Source: Agrypnia vestita
Lineage: Eukaryota > Arthropoda > Insecta > Trichoptera > Phryganeidae
Length of the DNA: 64,000 nucleotides
Assembly (NCBI GenBank): GCA_016648135.1
Contig: JADDOH010007968.1
Location: 1-64,000, forward strand
Direction of reading: 5' to 3'
The notes under the pieces were generated by a model, which was given only the letters and a program-made list of their open reading frames with translations, made no database searches and had not been told where the DNA came from. Each line of letters opens with the position of its first letter. The first letter of the stretch is position 1. The translations under genes were made by a program, and so were the position numbers. This document shows positions 1-10,128 of the stretch, piece after piece.

Positions 1-210
1 AAGCGTTTGGGTATCATGAAAGTAACTTACCTACGTCGAATATTAACAACTCATTCATGCACAAGAAGAAAATATGAAATTAGATTACCTTTTAAAAAGA
101 AAAAAAGATCACAAAATTTAACGAATGACGGTAGAGACGGGTACGTCTCGAAACCGGTAAATCTAAAATCTGGCAGTGGTTCATACTAATTTAATTAACA
201 CTCTGTTAAA

Positions 211-300
211 AAAAATATTTTCTATTCAAATTGAATGAAGAAGACTCGCCCGAACTTTTTGCTACTAACTATGAGACATTCACCAAGATCAAAAAATGAT
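211..300 (+). repeat. Fragment of palindromic element family P
   Basis: The segment around TTCTATTCAAATTGAATGAA and the following CGAACTTTTTGCTACTAACT matches the ends of the palindromic elements at 6330-6765 and 45375-47385. Only one arm is present. No coding capacity is seen. The first 200 bases of the window otherwise hold nothing I can assign. Confidence 0.45.
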
Positions 301-387
301 GCAGATGCGATCATAAAAATTATTTGTTCGATGTTTATTATTTGTGATTATATTTAAAACTCTTTCCAGGGTTGTTTTTGATGTGAA

Positions 388-636
388 ATGGAGCTTCAAT
401 TGGAATGTCTAAGACATCTACCGTACTCTCCGGACCTTGCCCCAACAGATTACCATTTTTTTCGAAATTTGGATAACTTCTTGCAAAGGAAAAAATTCAA
501 CTCCGATGGGGCAGCCCAAACCGCCTTCAAAGATTTTATTGATTCCCGTCCGAATGGTTTTTTTAGTAAAGGGATCGATGAACTACCTATGAGATGGCAA
601 AAGTGCATAGATAGCAATGGTACATACTTTGATTAA
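388..636 (+). pseudogene. Mariner transposase C-terminal fragment (cecropia/Hsmar1-like)
   Basis: About 82 residues match the C-terminal end of a mariner DD34D transposase. The block LPYSPDLAPTDYHFF carries the third catalytic aspartate. It is followed by the family's typical tail, ending in MRWQKCIDSNGTYFD just before the stop. The wording is closest to the cecropia/Hsmar1 group, which is my inference from memory of the family. A complete mariner transposase is about 340 residues, so roughly three quarters, including the DNA-binding helix-turn-helix region and the first two aspartates, is missing. No upstream frame restores them. The stop is followed within 80 bases by a mariner-like terminal repeat, so this is the 3' end of a 5'-truncated copy. 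It cannot make active enzyme. Confidence 0.9.
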
Positions 637-660
637 ATAAATATATTATAATAAAAAAAA

Positions 661-711
661 ATCGGCTTTATGTTCCTCCCATACTAAACGCCAATTTCAT
701 ATGTAAGGACC
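661..711 (+). repeat. 3' terminal inverted repeat of truncated mariner
   Basis: The stretch from ATCGGCTTTATGTTCC to CATATGTAAGGACC lies just past the transposase stop and is followed by TA at 712-713, the expected target dinucleotide. On the minus strand it begins GGTCCTTACATATGAAATTG, which resembles lepidopteran mariner termini as I remember them. The matching 5' repeat is absent upstream. Confidence 0.7.
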
Positions 712-719
712 TAAAATAT

Positions 720-1805
720 TAAGCAATTTTTTTATCTCGTTACATTAATAGTAATTACGATTCATCCTCTGTTCCACTATTCCCGCATACACAATTGTAA
801 GTCGTGCATATTCACCTTCCCTTTGTGTTCATCATAGAGTATATCCCCCTTTTGTCCTTTTTCGCTCAGTGCCCCCCTCGTTTCCACAATTTTCATCCTC
901 CCCGTACGCGGGGTGATAGCCCATCGTGCGTGTTTCGTCTCCCTATCTTCCCTTTTTTTTCCTCGCCAAGCCCCCTCCCCAACCTCCTTTCGCCTCCATA
1001 TACTATTTTCCCGTATTCAATCTACATATACTTTTCGATAATAATATATAGGTAATTTATTACTGATGCATTAATATCGATCCAGTCTCAATGAGTACAT
1101 TGTTTAATTGTCAGATGTCAAATGTTACAACAACACAATCGCGTTGCGACTATACTGTAAGGTCGCTCGTTTTCTTTTTTTCTCTCCCTCCACTCATCCT
1201 ATTTCTCCTTTTTTTTGTTTTCTTTTTCTTGTTTTCTTTTTCTCTCTCTATCATTTATCTCGCACCTTTCTCTTCCATACCGGAAAAAGACTACCTATAG
1301 CCGCTCTCACTAGTCCCCCACTCGCTCCCTCTCCTCGCCCTTGACTCTGAATTTACCTCTTCTGTGGCCCTTTGTACAACGACCGTGATTTATTTTTACT
1401 CGGAGCCTTCATTTTAATTAGATCCCTGGCCTTGAGCCTCCCCTCCCGCCCCCGAGTGGCCGAGGGGGTCGCTTCTTTAGATTCGTGTTTATGTACCGCC
1501 CGCTGCGTAGTTCGCTTTGTCTCGACACGTGTCGGCGTTTTAGATGATGGAGGGAATCGACCCGGGATCTCCATGACGACCGCCGTGAGCCGCGAGCTCC
1601 CTGTAGGCACCCACTTGCAATCTCGAAGGCGAATGTCGTCTCGGAATCGTCGAGGCTAATTGATTTCGTTATTGGCTTGCGTAATTCGTGCATAACGTAA
1701 TTATTTTGTCAGATGACCCGTATGAGACCGAATTGCGTATGGACGGTGTTATCATATTTATGTTTTAAGAAATCGTGTAAGAGTTATGTTTACCTTCGTC
1801 TGTTT
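720..1805. other. Unassigned: pyrimidine-rich tract, then GC-rich unique sequence
   Basis: From about 800 to 1340 the plus strand is strongly pyrimidine-biased, with long CT runs, so the open frames there are compositional. From 1350 to 1700 the sequence becomes GC-rich and non-repetitive and contains CACGTG and TAATTG motifs. I see no splice-bounded exon and no recognisable protein. Confidence 0.5.
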
Positions 1806-2385
1806 TATTACTCCCTTTCTTTTAACTCATAGCGTCTGCTTGCTTGTCTTTGGATCGATTTTTAACCCTTTTCCCGTGATCCAATCGAGCTGAAACTCTG
1901 CAGGCAGACTCGTGGCGACGATAAGAATGATCCAACAATATTTCGTTATAAAAAAAAAATCAGAATATTTTGAGTTTGTTCAAATCTTTCAGAACAGTGC
2001 TGGATTTATGTCACAGAGACATTATTAATCAATTAATGTATATTATAGATATCTCATAGAGACGAAGCTGTATTTATTATGGGAAAGTAGGTATACAGAA
2101 GTGATCACTTAAGCCAACCATAAAGATAGGTCATAAGTCCTATGTACACCCAAATGACTTCTATATACCTACTTTCCCATAATAAATACAGCTTCGTCTC
2201 TATGAGATATCTATAATATACATTAAATAAATAATTATAGCATAATTTTGGATTTTTCGAAATTTTTTGTTACTCCCTTTCGTAGCGTCGCCCGACTTAA
2301 CCCCAACGCGTGGGGTAAGCGCCAAACCTGTTTCAACTAGTAAATGAGAAAGGGACTTAGTTTTTATGGGTTAGTTTTTTTTAGT
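1806..2385 (-). mobile_element. ACTCCCTTTC non-autonomous element, copy 1 (interrupted)
   Basis: It starts at TTATTACTCCCTTTCTTTTA and resumes after about 2230, ending in the AAATGAGAAAGGGACTTAG region. The conserved core reads, on the minus strand, GCCTGCAGAGTTTCAGCTCG and CACGGGAAAAGGGTTAAAAA. The same architecture recurs at 5187, 8663, 42305, 53655 and 55015. The block between about 1958 and 2230 is foreign and is listed separately. No coding sequence is conserved among copies. The superfamily is undetermined. Confidence 0.75.
1962..2226. mobile_element. MITE nested in copy 1, with perfect 61-bp inverted repeat
   Basis: The arms 2035-2095 and 2164-2224 are exact reverse complements over 61 bases. 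They flank a 68-base centre containing GTGATCACTTAAG. The flank 1962-2034 (CAGAATATTTTGAGTTTG onward) matches, in inverted orientation, the sequence at 7655-7730 beside related copies. The element splits the ACTCCCTTTC element and is therefore younger than it. A transcript would fold into a hairpin of about 190 nt. Confidence 0.8.
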
Positions 2386-2402
2386 GCTGGAAATAACCGA
2401 TA

Positions 2403-2436
2403 GAATTCACTCCCAGAATTATCTGGGAGTGAATTC
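2403..2436. repeat. Perfect 15-bp hairpin
   Basis: GAATTCACTCCCAGA, a 4-base loop ATTA, and the exact reverse complement. No poly-T tract or other context indicates a transcriptional role. It may be the centre of a small unrecognised foldback element. Confidence 0.6.
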
Positions 2437-2449
2437 GATCGATATTTAT

Positions 2450-3711
2450 GAAAGTATTCTCTATATACTTCCAGAATGCTTTTGAAATACTCGACTATGC
2501 TCCTTCTAGTGCCTACAGTTACTCAACACTTACCAATTTGCTTCGGGTCTTACCGGTTCAAGGGGTTCGCTAAACTTTGCAAATTACAGATGGCGCCTGT
2601 TATTACAATCAGTCGTGCTTAATTTTCAATTGGAATCGGACGTTGAAACATATGTGTTTTTCGTCTTTTTGGACACGTTGTAAGACGCGCCGTGGTTAAT
2701 GAGAAATCGCACCTCGCCGTACAACCAAAAATGGATTGGATTAAAAACTACAGAGATTGGTTCGGCCTGACATCCGAATCACTTCCGGCCAGCTCTCAAA
2801 TAAAATCCACAGCGATGTTGGCGAATGGCAGAAGAATGAGAATTTTTATTTTCTTTTATACTAGGGGTTTTCGGTTATTGTAATAAAGAAATATTGTAAA
2901 TATAATTGGTTTTTCCAAGCATGTTTTGCAGTGAATATTGAAAATCCCCAACCTTTTAGGTACCTAATTCCCTATGGCATTTTCATCGGTATAGCCAGGA
3001 AATATCCGATTGCATAACTTCGACCGCAGCTTTCTTTTCTTTATATTTTATGTTTAGTATTACTCAAACCATAGTAATACGCACAGCATTATTTAATACG
3101 AAGTGATCATTCTCGTTAGCTGTCGCCAGACGTGTTAATTTTTTTTTTTTTTTTTTATAATTTAGTATATTTTTCTTCTGAGGAGCATAAATCTGCGTCG
3201 GTGTGTGATAACTTAAAATGGTGTTCTGTTTTGAAAATGGAGTTCTCTAATAAACAAGCTAAAATTAGTAACTATTTCTTATTGTATTAAATAAGTTTGA
3301 TATTGTTATAATTTTTTTGTGTATAATCAGTAAATAATATAATCATACTGATACCAATAAGATCACAATATCCGGCGCCTGCTACATTTGGATTTAAACC
3401 GCTCCTCCTTACTTCAACGCGATACTTACATTGATGTCATGCCTATTTATAAATATCAAATGTAATAATAATATTCCTTCGACAATCTCACAGCGGTTGC
3501 TTCAAGAGCAAACACTGTTTACTCCAAAGGAAGAAACCAGATATGCTATTTTTTATTATTGAGTCATACGTTTTTGCATCACTGTGCACATATCGTTTTT
3601 TTTTATTACTCAATGACGTCTTTTCTTTTGGATACGGTCGATAACACCGCAATCTGCAAAATGATAACACCGCAGTTTGCGAAAAATGATTTCGCTCGCT
3701 GAATGTCGACT
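2450..3711. other. Unassigned AT-rich stretch
   Basis: No gene or repeat family was recognised. A poly-T run lies at about 3139-3157. A short direct duplication containing GATAACACCGCA occurs at about 3641 and 3663. Short open frames lack splice context or family similarity. Confidence 0.4.
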
Positions 3712-3719
3712 ATGTGCAG

Positions 3720-4749
3720 TAGTGATGGGTCCGCTCTGTACTCACTACTACAATGTAGTACTACATTACATTGAAGTGCACACTTCGCACGATTTGAAGT
3801 GTAGTGCACACTACAAACACCAAAGTTATTGAAAGTATAAACTTCAAATAGTACACTTCAAAGCGAACACTACAAAGTACACACACTTCAATGTTATCGA
3901 AAGTATAAGAAATATACTTTAAATAGTGCATTTTTTACGTGAAAAGTTGATGTAGATAAATGAAGAAATTTCTGGAAACTGTAACAACCCCCCCCCCCCC
4001 ATGGTTTAAGAAATTTTGGGAACCTTGAAGAAATTTTTGGGAAGTTGATGTAGTTAAATGAAGAAATCTGGCTCGCCAAATGTTACTTTGTAGAAATTTT
4101 TTTTCTCGCTGACCTTTTTTTCTTTTTTTTTAGCTCGCCAAATTTTTATTTGGGAAAAAATATTTCACTTCATTTAAAAATTTACTTCACTAGTACTACA
4201 ATTACTTCATTTCATTACTTCACTTCATTAATATAAAGTTATTGAAAGTATAAACTTCAAATAGTACACTTCATTTCAAGGCGAACACTACAAAGTACAT
4301 ACACTTCAAAGTTATCGAAAGTATGAGAAACATACTTTAAATAGTGCATTTTTTACGTGAAATTTTTGGAAAGTTGAAGTAGATAATGAAGAAATCTCTG
4401 GAAACTGTAACAACCCCCCCCCCCCATGGTTTAAAAATTTTTTGGAATCGAATGAAGAAATTTGGCTGGCTTTTTTTTTTTTTAGCTCGCCAAATTTTTA
4501 TTTGGGAAAAAAATACTTCACTTCATTTAAAAATTTACTTCACTATTACTTCATTTCATTACTTCACTTCATTAATATTACAATTACTTCTTACTTCACT
4601 TCAATTACTTCACTTCATTTCGTAGTACTACAATTACTTCACTTCAAGTAGTTTTTACTACAATTGTAGTGTACACTTTGTAGTCTTCAAACTGATGAAC
4701 GTGTGTGTGTTGTAGTCTTCATTTTGAAATGTAGTTTTTCCCTTCGCTA
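3720..4749. mobile_element. hAT-like non-autonomous element made of ACTTCA-rich repeats
   Basis: An exact 8-bp direct repeat ATGTGCAG flanks the element (3712-3719 and 4750-4757). The ends are TAGTGATGGG and, on the opposite strand, TAGCGAAGGG (8 of 10 identical). An 8-bp target duplication with such ends is typical of the hAT superfamily. The interior has no transposase. It is a tandem direct repeat of about 413 bp (3822-4234 and 4235 to about 4620) made of short ACTTCA, ACTTCATT and TTCAAATAG motifs. Each unit carries a run of 12-13 cytosines followed by ATGG (ending at 4000 and 4425). Such subterminal and internal motif arrays often act as transposase binding sites, but that is inference here. 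Confidence 0.8.
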
Positions 4750-4757
4750 ATGTGCAG

Positions 4758-5186
4758 TCTCGATAGTAAATATCATCGCTCCACCCGAAATTCAATAGAC
4801 GCGATAAAAATGAATAAAATTCGGCCGACTGTATATTTAAATTTTTTTGACGATGAACGGGAGTATTTATTGTGGAGAATTTTCCAGAAATTATCCGAAC
4901 AAACAATCCTGAACGAACATTCGAACAAACTACGCAGCAACAAGTGACATATTATTTGCAGACATTGCGACGGAAGCAGATTTTCTGAAAAATGGGAAAC
5001 ATGAATGCTTTTAATAATGAAATCGTATGTTTTCTTTTTTTTTGCTTTTTCTCTGAATCGGAAATCGGAAAACCAATGTATTTTAATATATTGACATTTC
5101 CAGATAAGCGAATATTACGATATGTTAGATTTCGCTGGAGGTGTCATCAACATTGAGATTGGTTTTTCTTCTGTTCATTTTTTATT
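4758..5186. other. Unassigned stretch between elements
   Basis: A 65-codon open frame at about 4750-4947 (plus) has no recognised similarity and its codon use is not convincing. Otherwise AT-rich, with no repeats identified. Confidence 0.35.
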
Positions 5187-5715
5187 TTTACTCCCTTTCT
5201 TTTAACTCGCAGCGTCTGCTTGTCGACTTGTCGTCTTGTCTACTTATCTGACGGAAAAAAATTTGATCGATTTTTAACCCTTTTCCCGTGATCCAATTGA
5301 GCTGAAACTTTGCAAGTAGACTCGTGGCGACGATCAAGAAGATCTATCAAATTTTCGTTAAAAAAATTAATAATTATGGTAAAATTTTAATGGTTTTCTC
5401 AAATTGGAATCATTACCAAAGTTTGATTACTAGCAACGGCGGCCCGATAACGTCGCGGAGTATTTTCTAAATTTGAATTACTCCGTCGGTATACATAATA
5501 GGTACTTCACTACGAATTTCGAAAATCTAAATTGACTGACAAATGTTTTTAGAATTTAATCATCAAAGCTCAAGACATCTAACATTTTAGAAATACATTA
5601 AATTACTGTAAGTTCAGTGTTATGTTATATGTTTTAATTCTTCTTTAATTGTTGTTATATTTTACAAAGAAAGGGAGTGTAATAAAAACTTGGTTTTTAT
5701 GGGTTAGTTTTTTGA
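5187..5715 (-). mobile_element. ACTCCCTTTC element, copy 2 (long variant)
   Basis: This copy runs from TTTTTACTCCCTTTCTTTTA to AGAAAGGGAGTGTAATAAAA, so the ends are inverted repeats. It has the shared core (GGGAAAAGGGTTAAAAATCG on the minus strand) and a second half unlike copies 1, 3 and 4 (containing TCCGTCGGTATACATAATAG). The same second half is in the copy at 55015-55555, which is inverted relative to this one. The flank TTTTTATGGGTTAGTTTTTT also accompanies copies 1, 5 and 6 and may be part of the element. Confidence 0.8.
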
Positions 5716-6330
5716 TTTTCGGCTTCGGTTCAAGCAGTTTGCCTTCTACAGTACTGTCTGTTTTAAAATGTACTACAGTGTGTTTGAAATTTGTAACATC
5801 GATCCCGAGGATATTATCAGCAAAGTAAAACACTTCATTCGGCATTTTACTATTATTGTAGCAGACAATGATTTTCCGGTATACCTACTTAGTAGATAGT
5901 GCAGGTATTTTAATAAAATACTAATTATGAATATACCAAAAGTAATTAATGCAATGGAATGCAACGGTGGAAATAAATACAATTATTATCACACATGTTA
6001 TTACAATTATTGTAGATAGATTTGATTGTGTTTTGACTTGTCTCTGTGTATTAATCTGGCATATAGTATATTACGTTATAAAACAATTGTAAAGCAGTAA
6101 TTATTTGATCGCAAGAAAAGGTCAAGGTTATTATGTGATGCATTACTTAGCAAGATGTGACCTCCTCGCCCTTCCGGCCTCCCGTTCCCCGAGGTCACGT
6201 TACAGAAAGGTCACAACAGACCTCTAAAAACCGGTTGTGAATTTTAATGAACTTTGTTAGTGTAAGGACCGAAGAAAAACCACTTTACGACAATATTTTG
6301 TCGTTTACTTTTGTTCTTGTCTTAAAGAAA
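5716..6330. other. Unassigned; short minus-strand open frame and NR half-site cluster
   Basis: On the minus strand, 5720-5845 reads as an ATG-started open frame (MPNEVFYFADNILGIDV at its start) with fairly protein-like composition. It has no recognised family and no splice sites I trust, so I treat it as a possible transposon relic. The half-site cluster at 6116-6225 is listed separately. Confidence 0.3.
6116..6225. promoter_or_regulatory. Cluster of AGGTCA nuclear-receptor half-sites
   Basis: Five AGGTCA or TGACCT hexamers (one-base variants allowed) lie within about 110 bases: AAGGTCAAGG near 6118, GTGACCTCC near 6157, GAGGTCACG near 6190, AAGGTCACA near 6206 and AGACCTC near 6218. The surrounding segment is GC-richer than its neighbours and non-repetitive. 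A binding role for nuclear receptors such as FTZ-F1 or ERR types is inference from the motif only. Confidence 0.35.
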
Positions 6331-6765
6331 CACTTAAAGAAAATAGTATATGTAAAGTTTATTTTATCACTTTTGGTGAAATGTCAACAGTTAAGGAGGT
6401 AAGCTACATCAAAGTTTGCATACGTTTAAGAATGTTTCTAATCTATACGAATATTTTAAATATATCTAACGAATATTAAAAATTCATTCGCTTTGATACA
6501 AGTATCACAAAATGATTCGAATCGGGCAATAAAATTCGAACCAGATTTTTTGTTGTTGTTTTAATCATTTAATTTTACTTTTATCAAGGTAAATAAATTT
6601 TTAATATTCGATATAAAATTACTTCGATGTTAGGTCAGTAATATTTTAAATATGCAAATTTTGATATCGCTTGTCTCCATAACTGTTGACATTTCACCAA
6701 AAGTGTAAGTAATATTTTCTATTCAAAATTTAATGAAGAAGAATTAATTTGAACAAAATGTACTT
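6330..6765. mobile_element. Palindromic element, family P
   Basis: The two halves are inverted copies. CACTTTTGGTGAAATGTCAAC near 6371 faces GTTGACATTTCACCAAAAGT near 6686. TAAAAATTCATTCGCTTTGA on the left faces a matching AAATAAATTTTTAATATTCG on the right. The same sequence forms the element at 45375-47385 and related arms at 59888-60393. No coding region is present. Confidence 0.65.
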
Positions 6766-6769
6766 GATT

Positions 6770-7420
6770 TAGCGGCGAGTATTTTAATTTTTTTCAACAA
6801 GGCTTTGTACTGCAAACACTTTTTTCTGAATCGCAGGAATGATTTGTTCTATTTAAGTGATTAGAGAATGCCGAAAGAGCTTTTTTAATATGAAAATTTT
6901 AAGGTAGATATAATTTATTTACCACCTCGAGCCACCGGAAATGCCTGACTGAAAACCATACATTCAGTCTTCCTCATAGCTGGGTTACACAAATGTATTG
7001 CCTCCCTTTCCTCGAGAACAATTTATTATTATATGTACGTGATACGTGGGCACCATATCGGATCCTTTTGTCCTCGGACCGTATGCAAATGAGTCCCTCG
7101 CTGCGCTGCGCTGATTCTGACGCTTCCGCTTAATGCTGGACCATTTCTCGGAAGAGGCGCTGGGGATGTCGCGCGTGGGTCGCAACGAAGCTGTAAAAAT
7201 ATGAATTTGCTTAAAAAACCAGTTTCGCAATATCGATATGCTTGAATGAGTTTCATCTTCCATATACCTCGTGTAGATGGAGCTGTACGTCGGAAATTTC
7301 AACGATTTATGTTTACTCATTCGATGTTTAAGGGTGGAAGACAAAAAGGTGGATATTATTTATATATTATTATTGTGATGTCTATATCTAATTTTATGAT
7401 TGGAATTTTTTTTTACACAG
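6770..7420. other. Unassigned, includes GC-rich non-repetitive segment
   Basis: Sequence around 7050-7200 is GC-richer, non-repetitive and contains an octamer-like TATGCAAATGAG. Overlapping open frames on both strands have no recognised similarity. It could be conserved intronic regulatory DNA. No RNA gene was recognised. Confidence 0.35.
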
Positions 7421-7730
7421 GTTTTTGAAACAAGTTGTAAAATTGAAATATACGAGTATACAACTTCCAAAAACTTGATACACGTGGTTTTCTATCATGG
7501 GTGGAAATGGTGAACGTTACACTGTATAAAGTGATTACTTAAGACAGCCGTACGATAGGTCGTAAGCCCTATGAACATCCAAAGACTGCCATACCTACTT
7601 TTTCCATAAATAATATAATTTCGTCTCTGTGACACATCTATAATACATCTTGATTAATGATGTCTCTGTGACAAAAATCCAGTAATGTGTTCAGAAAAAT
7701 TTGAACAAAATATTCTGAATGAAAATGCTG
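7421..7730. repeat. First copy of ~240-bp direct repeat plus MITE end
   Basis: The segment from GAAACAAGTTGTAAAATTGA through CTATCATGGGTGGAAATGG to TAATTTCGTCTCTGTGACAC is repeated at 7945-8185. Its right part is a diverged arm of the MITE at 1962-2226, sharing the GTGATYACTTA core and the CGTCTCTGTGA end. The sequence 7655-7730 is the inverted equivalent of 1962-2034. Confidence 0.7.
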
Positions 7731-7944
7731 GTCTAAAAAGGAGTTTAAAAAATTGAAATGATATTTCAGGCATATTCTAGTGTAAAGGTAATAATAATTC
7801 GGAAGAATTTCATTATACATATAAAGGGTATTCATAAAAAAAATTCCAATCATAAAAATAGATATCTCATTAGTGACATCTGTGGTAAATTGATGGGAAT
7901 GAAAAAGCCTCGGATGCCGTTCGCGCCAATGATTATTACGACAC

Positions 7945-8188
7945 ATCTACGAAACAGGTTGTAAAATTTAAATATACATATATGTACAATTCCAAAAATT
8001 TGACTGACGTGGTATTCTATCATGGGTGGAAATGGTGAACTTTACACTGTGTAAAGTGATCACTTACGCCAGCCGTACGATAGGTCGTAAGCCCTTCGAA
8101 CATCCAAAGATTTTCATACCTACTTTCCCATAAAAAATATAATTCCGTCTCTGTGAGACATGTATTATATATCTTGATAATTCATTGG
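7945..8188. repeat. Second copy of ~240-bp direct repeat
   Basis: It matches 7421-7655 with scattered substitutions, including the shared blocks CTATCATGGGTGGAAATGG, GTAAAGTGATCACTTACGCC and GTACGATAGGTCGTAAGCCC. The spacing from the first copy is about 520 bases. The pair could be two insertions of one MITE or a local duplication. Confidence 0.7.
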
Positions 8189-8204
8189 CTTAGAACCGTG
8201 AGGT

Positions 8205-8280
8205 TCGCGCGACAATTATAATTTTTTTAGCTGTAACCTGTCAAAAATGACGGAACGCTGGTTCGCGTCTTTGCTTTCCA
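8205..8280 (+). repeat. Fragment shared with 45510-45565 and 38140-38190
   Basis: AGCTGTAACCTGTCAAAAATG followed by GGTTCGCGTCTTTGC recurs near 45516. In inverted form it appears inside the element at 37826-38703. It is an interspersed fragment of unknown class. Confidence 0.5.
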
Positions 8281-8660
8281 GGTTTCCGGAATCCATCATT
8301 ACAATATTAGTTTATAGATAAGGAATCAGCAATCAATTTCATTCAAAGACTAATACACTATCTTTACCTAATTGAAGATTAATCTTTGATTCTATATAAA
8401 ATTGTAAACGGTTATGTTGATGTGTAAAATGTTTGAGAAATTCAATAAAAGTTTCCATTAGAATCACCACAATACGCAATACCTTTCATTTAATTTTTTT
8501 CAATACGAATATTGGATTCTTCTCTCCAATACTGCTATTTATTAGAACTTATTTTGTAATACTCTTCATTCGCAAAACAATAAAAAGACATATTTTTTAA
8601 ACTGTAAACAGAAATTAAGGAACGGAGTGGAAAGCCGTGATTACATTGAAAACCAAGTTT
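8281..8660. other. Unassigned AT-rich stretch
   Basis: I see nothing assignable here. There are no open frames of note and no repeats that recur elsewhere in the window. Confidence 0.4.
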
Positions 8661-8940
8661 TTATTATATTCCCTTTCTCATTTATTAGTTGAAACATGTT
8701 TCGCGCTTACTCCACGCGTCGGGCTCTAGTCGGGCAACGCTACGAAAGGGAGTAATAAAAACATTTAAAATTTCAAAAAATCCAAAATTATGCTAATTAA
8801 AAAAATTAAACGAACATTTGTTAGATCATTTTTATCATCGCCACGAGTCTGCCTGCAAAGTTTCAGCTCGATTGGGATTTTCGGCAGACAAGCCGACAAG
8901 CAGACGCTACGAGTTAAAAGAAAGGGAGTAAAAAGTACAG
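8661..8940 (+). mobile_element. ACTCCCTTTC element, copy 3
   Basis: It starts at TTTTTATTATATTCCCTTTC and ends in AGAAAGGGAGTAAAAAG. The internal blocks CGTCGGGCTCTAGTCGGGC, CTACGAAAGGGAGTAATAAA and CCACGAGTCTGCCTGCAAAG match the copy at 42305-42620. The segment between TCGATTGGGA and TTTTCGGCAG is shortened relative to the other copies. Confidence 0.8.
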
Positions 8941-9534
8941 ATTTTAGAATATTTTTAACATATCATCGAATCTATTCTCATTGTTTTTATCGTATAACAG
9001 TCATGTCTTGACCGTTATTATACAACATTGTTTACTCCGTCGATTTTGATGTAATGACATTTGACAGATGTCTCGACATTTATTTCAGAAACTTTTCGCG
9101 TACGTCTCACGTAATTATCTACCTTGCCATCCTTTCCCCACTCGGTACATTCTGTTTGTCCTGTGTGGTAAATTCTTCGCTGTATCACAGATATATATTT
9201 ATCACGGTATAAACATGTCAGGAACAGCATTCTAGTACCTATTTCAGAAATTTGTCTTTACATCAATAGTGACGTACGTTCGATTCATATTTTTACGTTC
9301 ATCTTACGGTTGAATTATTTTCCGTCGCGACTGTGATTGGCTGTCTTTCGTGTAGGATTTTTCTCCTCGAGAATCCCTCAGAACGCTGACGTCAGCCGGT
9401 CTCTGTGACGCATTATTCCGTTTTAGGGCGGAGAAAAGTACTTATCGATATAATTTTATTGAAACATAAAAAACACATGGCTGTAGAAAATAACATTTCA
9501 TGACGTTATTGAATTTGTTTCAGTGAATTTTCTC
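8941..9534. other. Unassigned; promoter-like motifs near 9300-9420
   Basis: No exon was recognised. The block at 9330-9420 is non-repetitive and contains TGATTGGCTG (inverted CCAAT), CTCGAGAA and the palindrome GACGTCAG (CRE-like). These are weak hints of regulatory sequence only. Confidence 0.3.
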
Positions 9535-9872
9535 TTCTGGTTTTTGAAAGAAAGGTGTTGAAGATTATCTTTGGACCCCTCTGTGAAAGATAAGGTATAA
9601 TCATGAGCTGGAAAGCCTTTACAATGAGCCCACCATGGTTAAATCTATAAAGACGTATCGTCTCAGATGGTTAGTACATGTGCAGCGAATGGAAGAAAAT
9701 CGAATCGCGAAAAACATTCCCAACGCACAACCACAGGGGAGAAGAAGTGTGGGAAGACCGAAGCTAAGATGGCGTAGAAAGGGATCTAAGGGCAAACGGT
9801 GCGCGATGGACCGGGTGGAGGAGACCAAGGCTCACAGTGAGCTGTAGCGCCAATGATGATGATGAAAATATC
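9535..9872 (+). pseudogene. RTE-type LINE reverse transcriptase 3' tail
   Basis: The frame at about 9594-9847 translates to NHELESLYNEPTMVKSIK and then YRLRWLVHVQRMEENRIAK and GRRSVGRPKLRWRRKG, ending VEETKAHSEL and a stop. This is the C-terminal tail common in insect endonuclease/reverse-transcriptase LINEs (LRWxGHVxRM, GRRxxGRPxxRW). An upstream out-of-frame piece, ERKVLKIIFGPL near 9547, is the preceding block, so there is an indel between them. An ATGATGATG tail at 9853-9863 closes the element. The polymerase palm and endonuclease domains are absent, so this is a 5'-truncated dead copy. Confidence 0.85.
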
Positions 9873-9973
9873 ATCTCTTCGCTCGCACCGAAAGAATTAT
9901 TTTTTAATTAAATAAAACACGACTTGGTATACACCACTAAATATTTATTTTCTTTATTCAAGATGAATAAACA

Positions 9974-10014
9974 CCTCTACAAGTTTCGGGAACGAAGTTC
10001 CCTTCCTCAGGAGG
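9974..10014 (-). ncRNA. Hammerhead ribozyme motif (PLE type I)
   Basis: Minus strand: stem I CCTC, core CTGAGGA, stem II GGGAAC with loop TTC closing to GTTCCC, core GAAA, a minimal stem III within ACTTGT, cleavage site GTA, then stem I GAGG. All conserved catalytic positions are present (CUGANGA, GAAA, UH). Stem III is only two base pairs, as in the minimal hammerheads of Penelope-like elements that are thought to work as dimers. Cleavage is predicted after the A opposite position 9978. Confidence 0.8.
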
Positions 10015-10128
10015 ATACAATGTATACTAAAATTAAATGATCATTATATAGTTAACTAGTGGGGTGGAGAGTAGACGGAGTAAATAGAAAGGGGGGAGGG
10101 GTGTTATTAGGGAATAATTAAGGGATTG

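Noticed and set aside
804..1344. Hydrophobic open frames that look like membrane proteins
   Set aside because: The sequence is a pyrimidine-rich tract, which automatically codes for Phe, Leu, Ser and Pro; there are no start or splice signals.
3720..4749. ACTTCA-rich region as a simple satellite array
   Set aside because: It has element termini and an exact 8-bp target duplication, so a hAT-like element explains it better.
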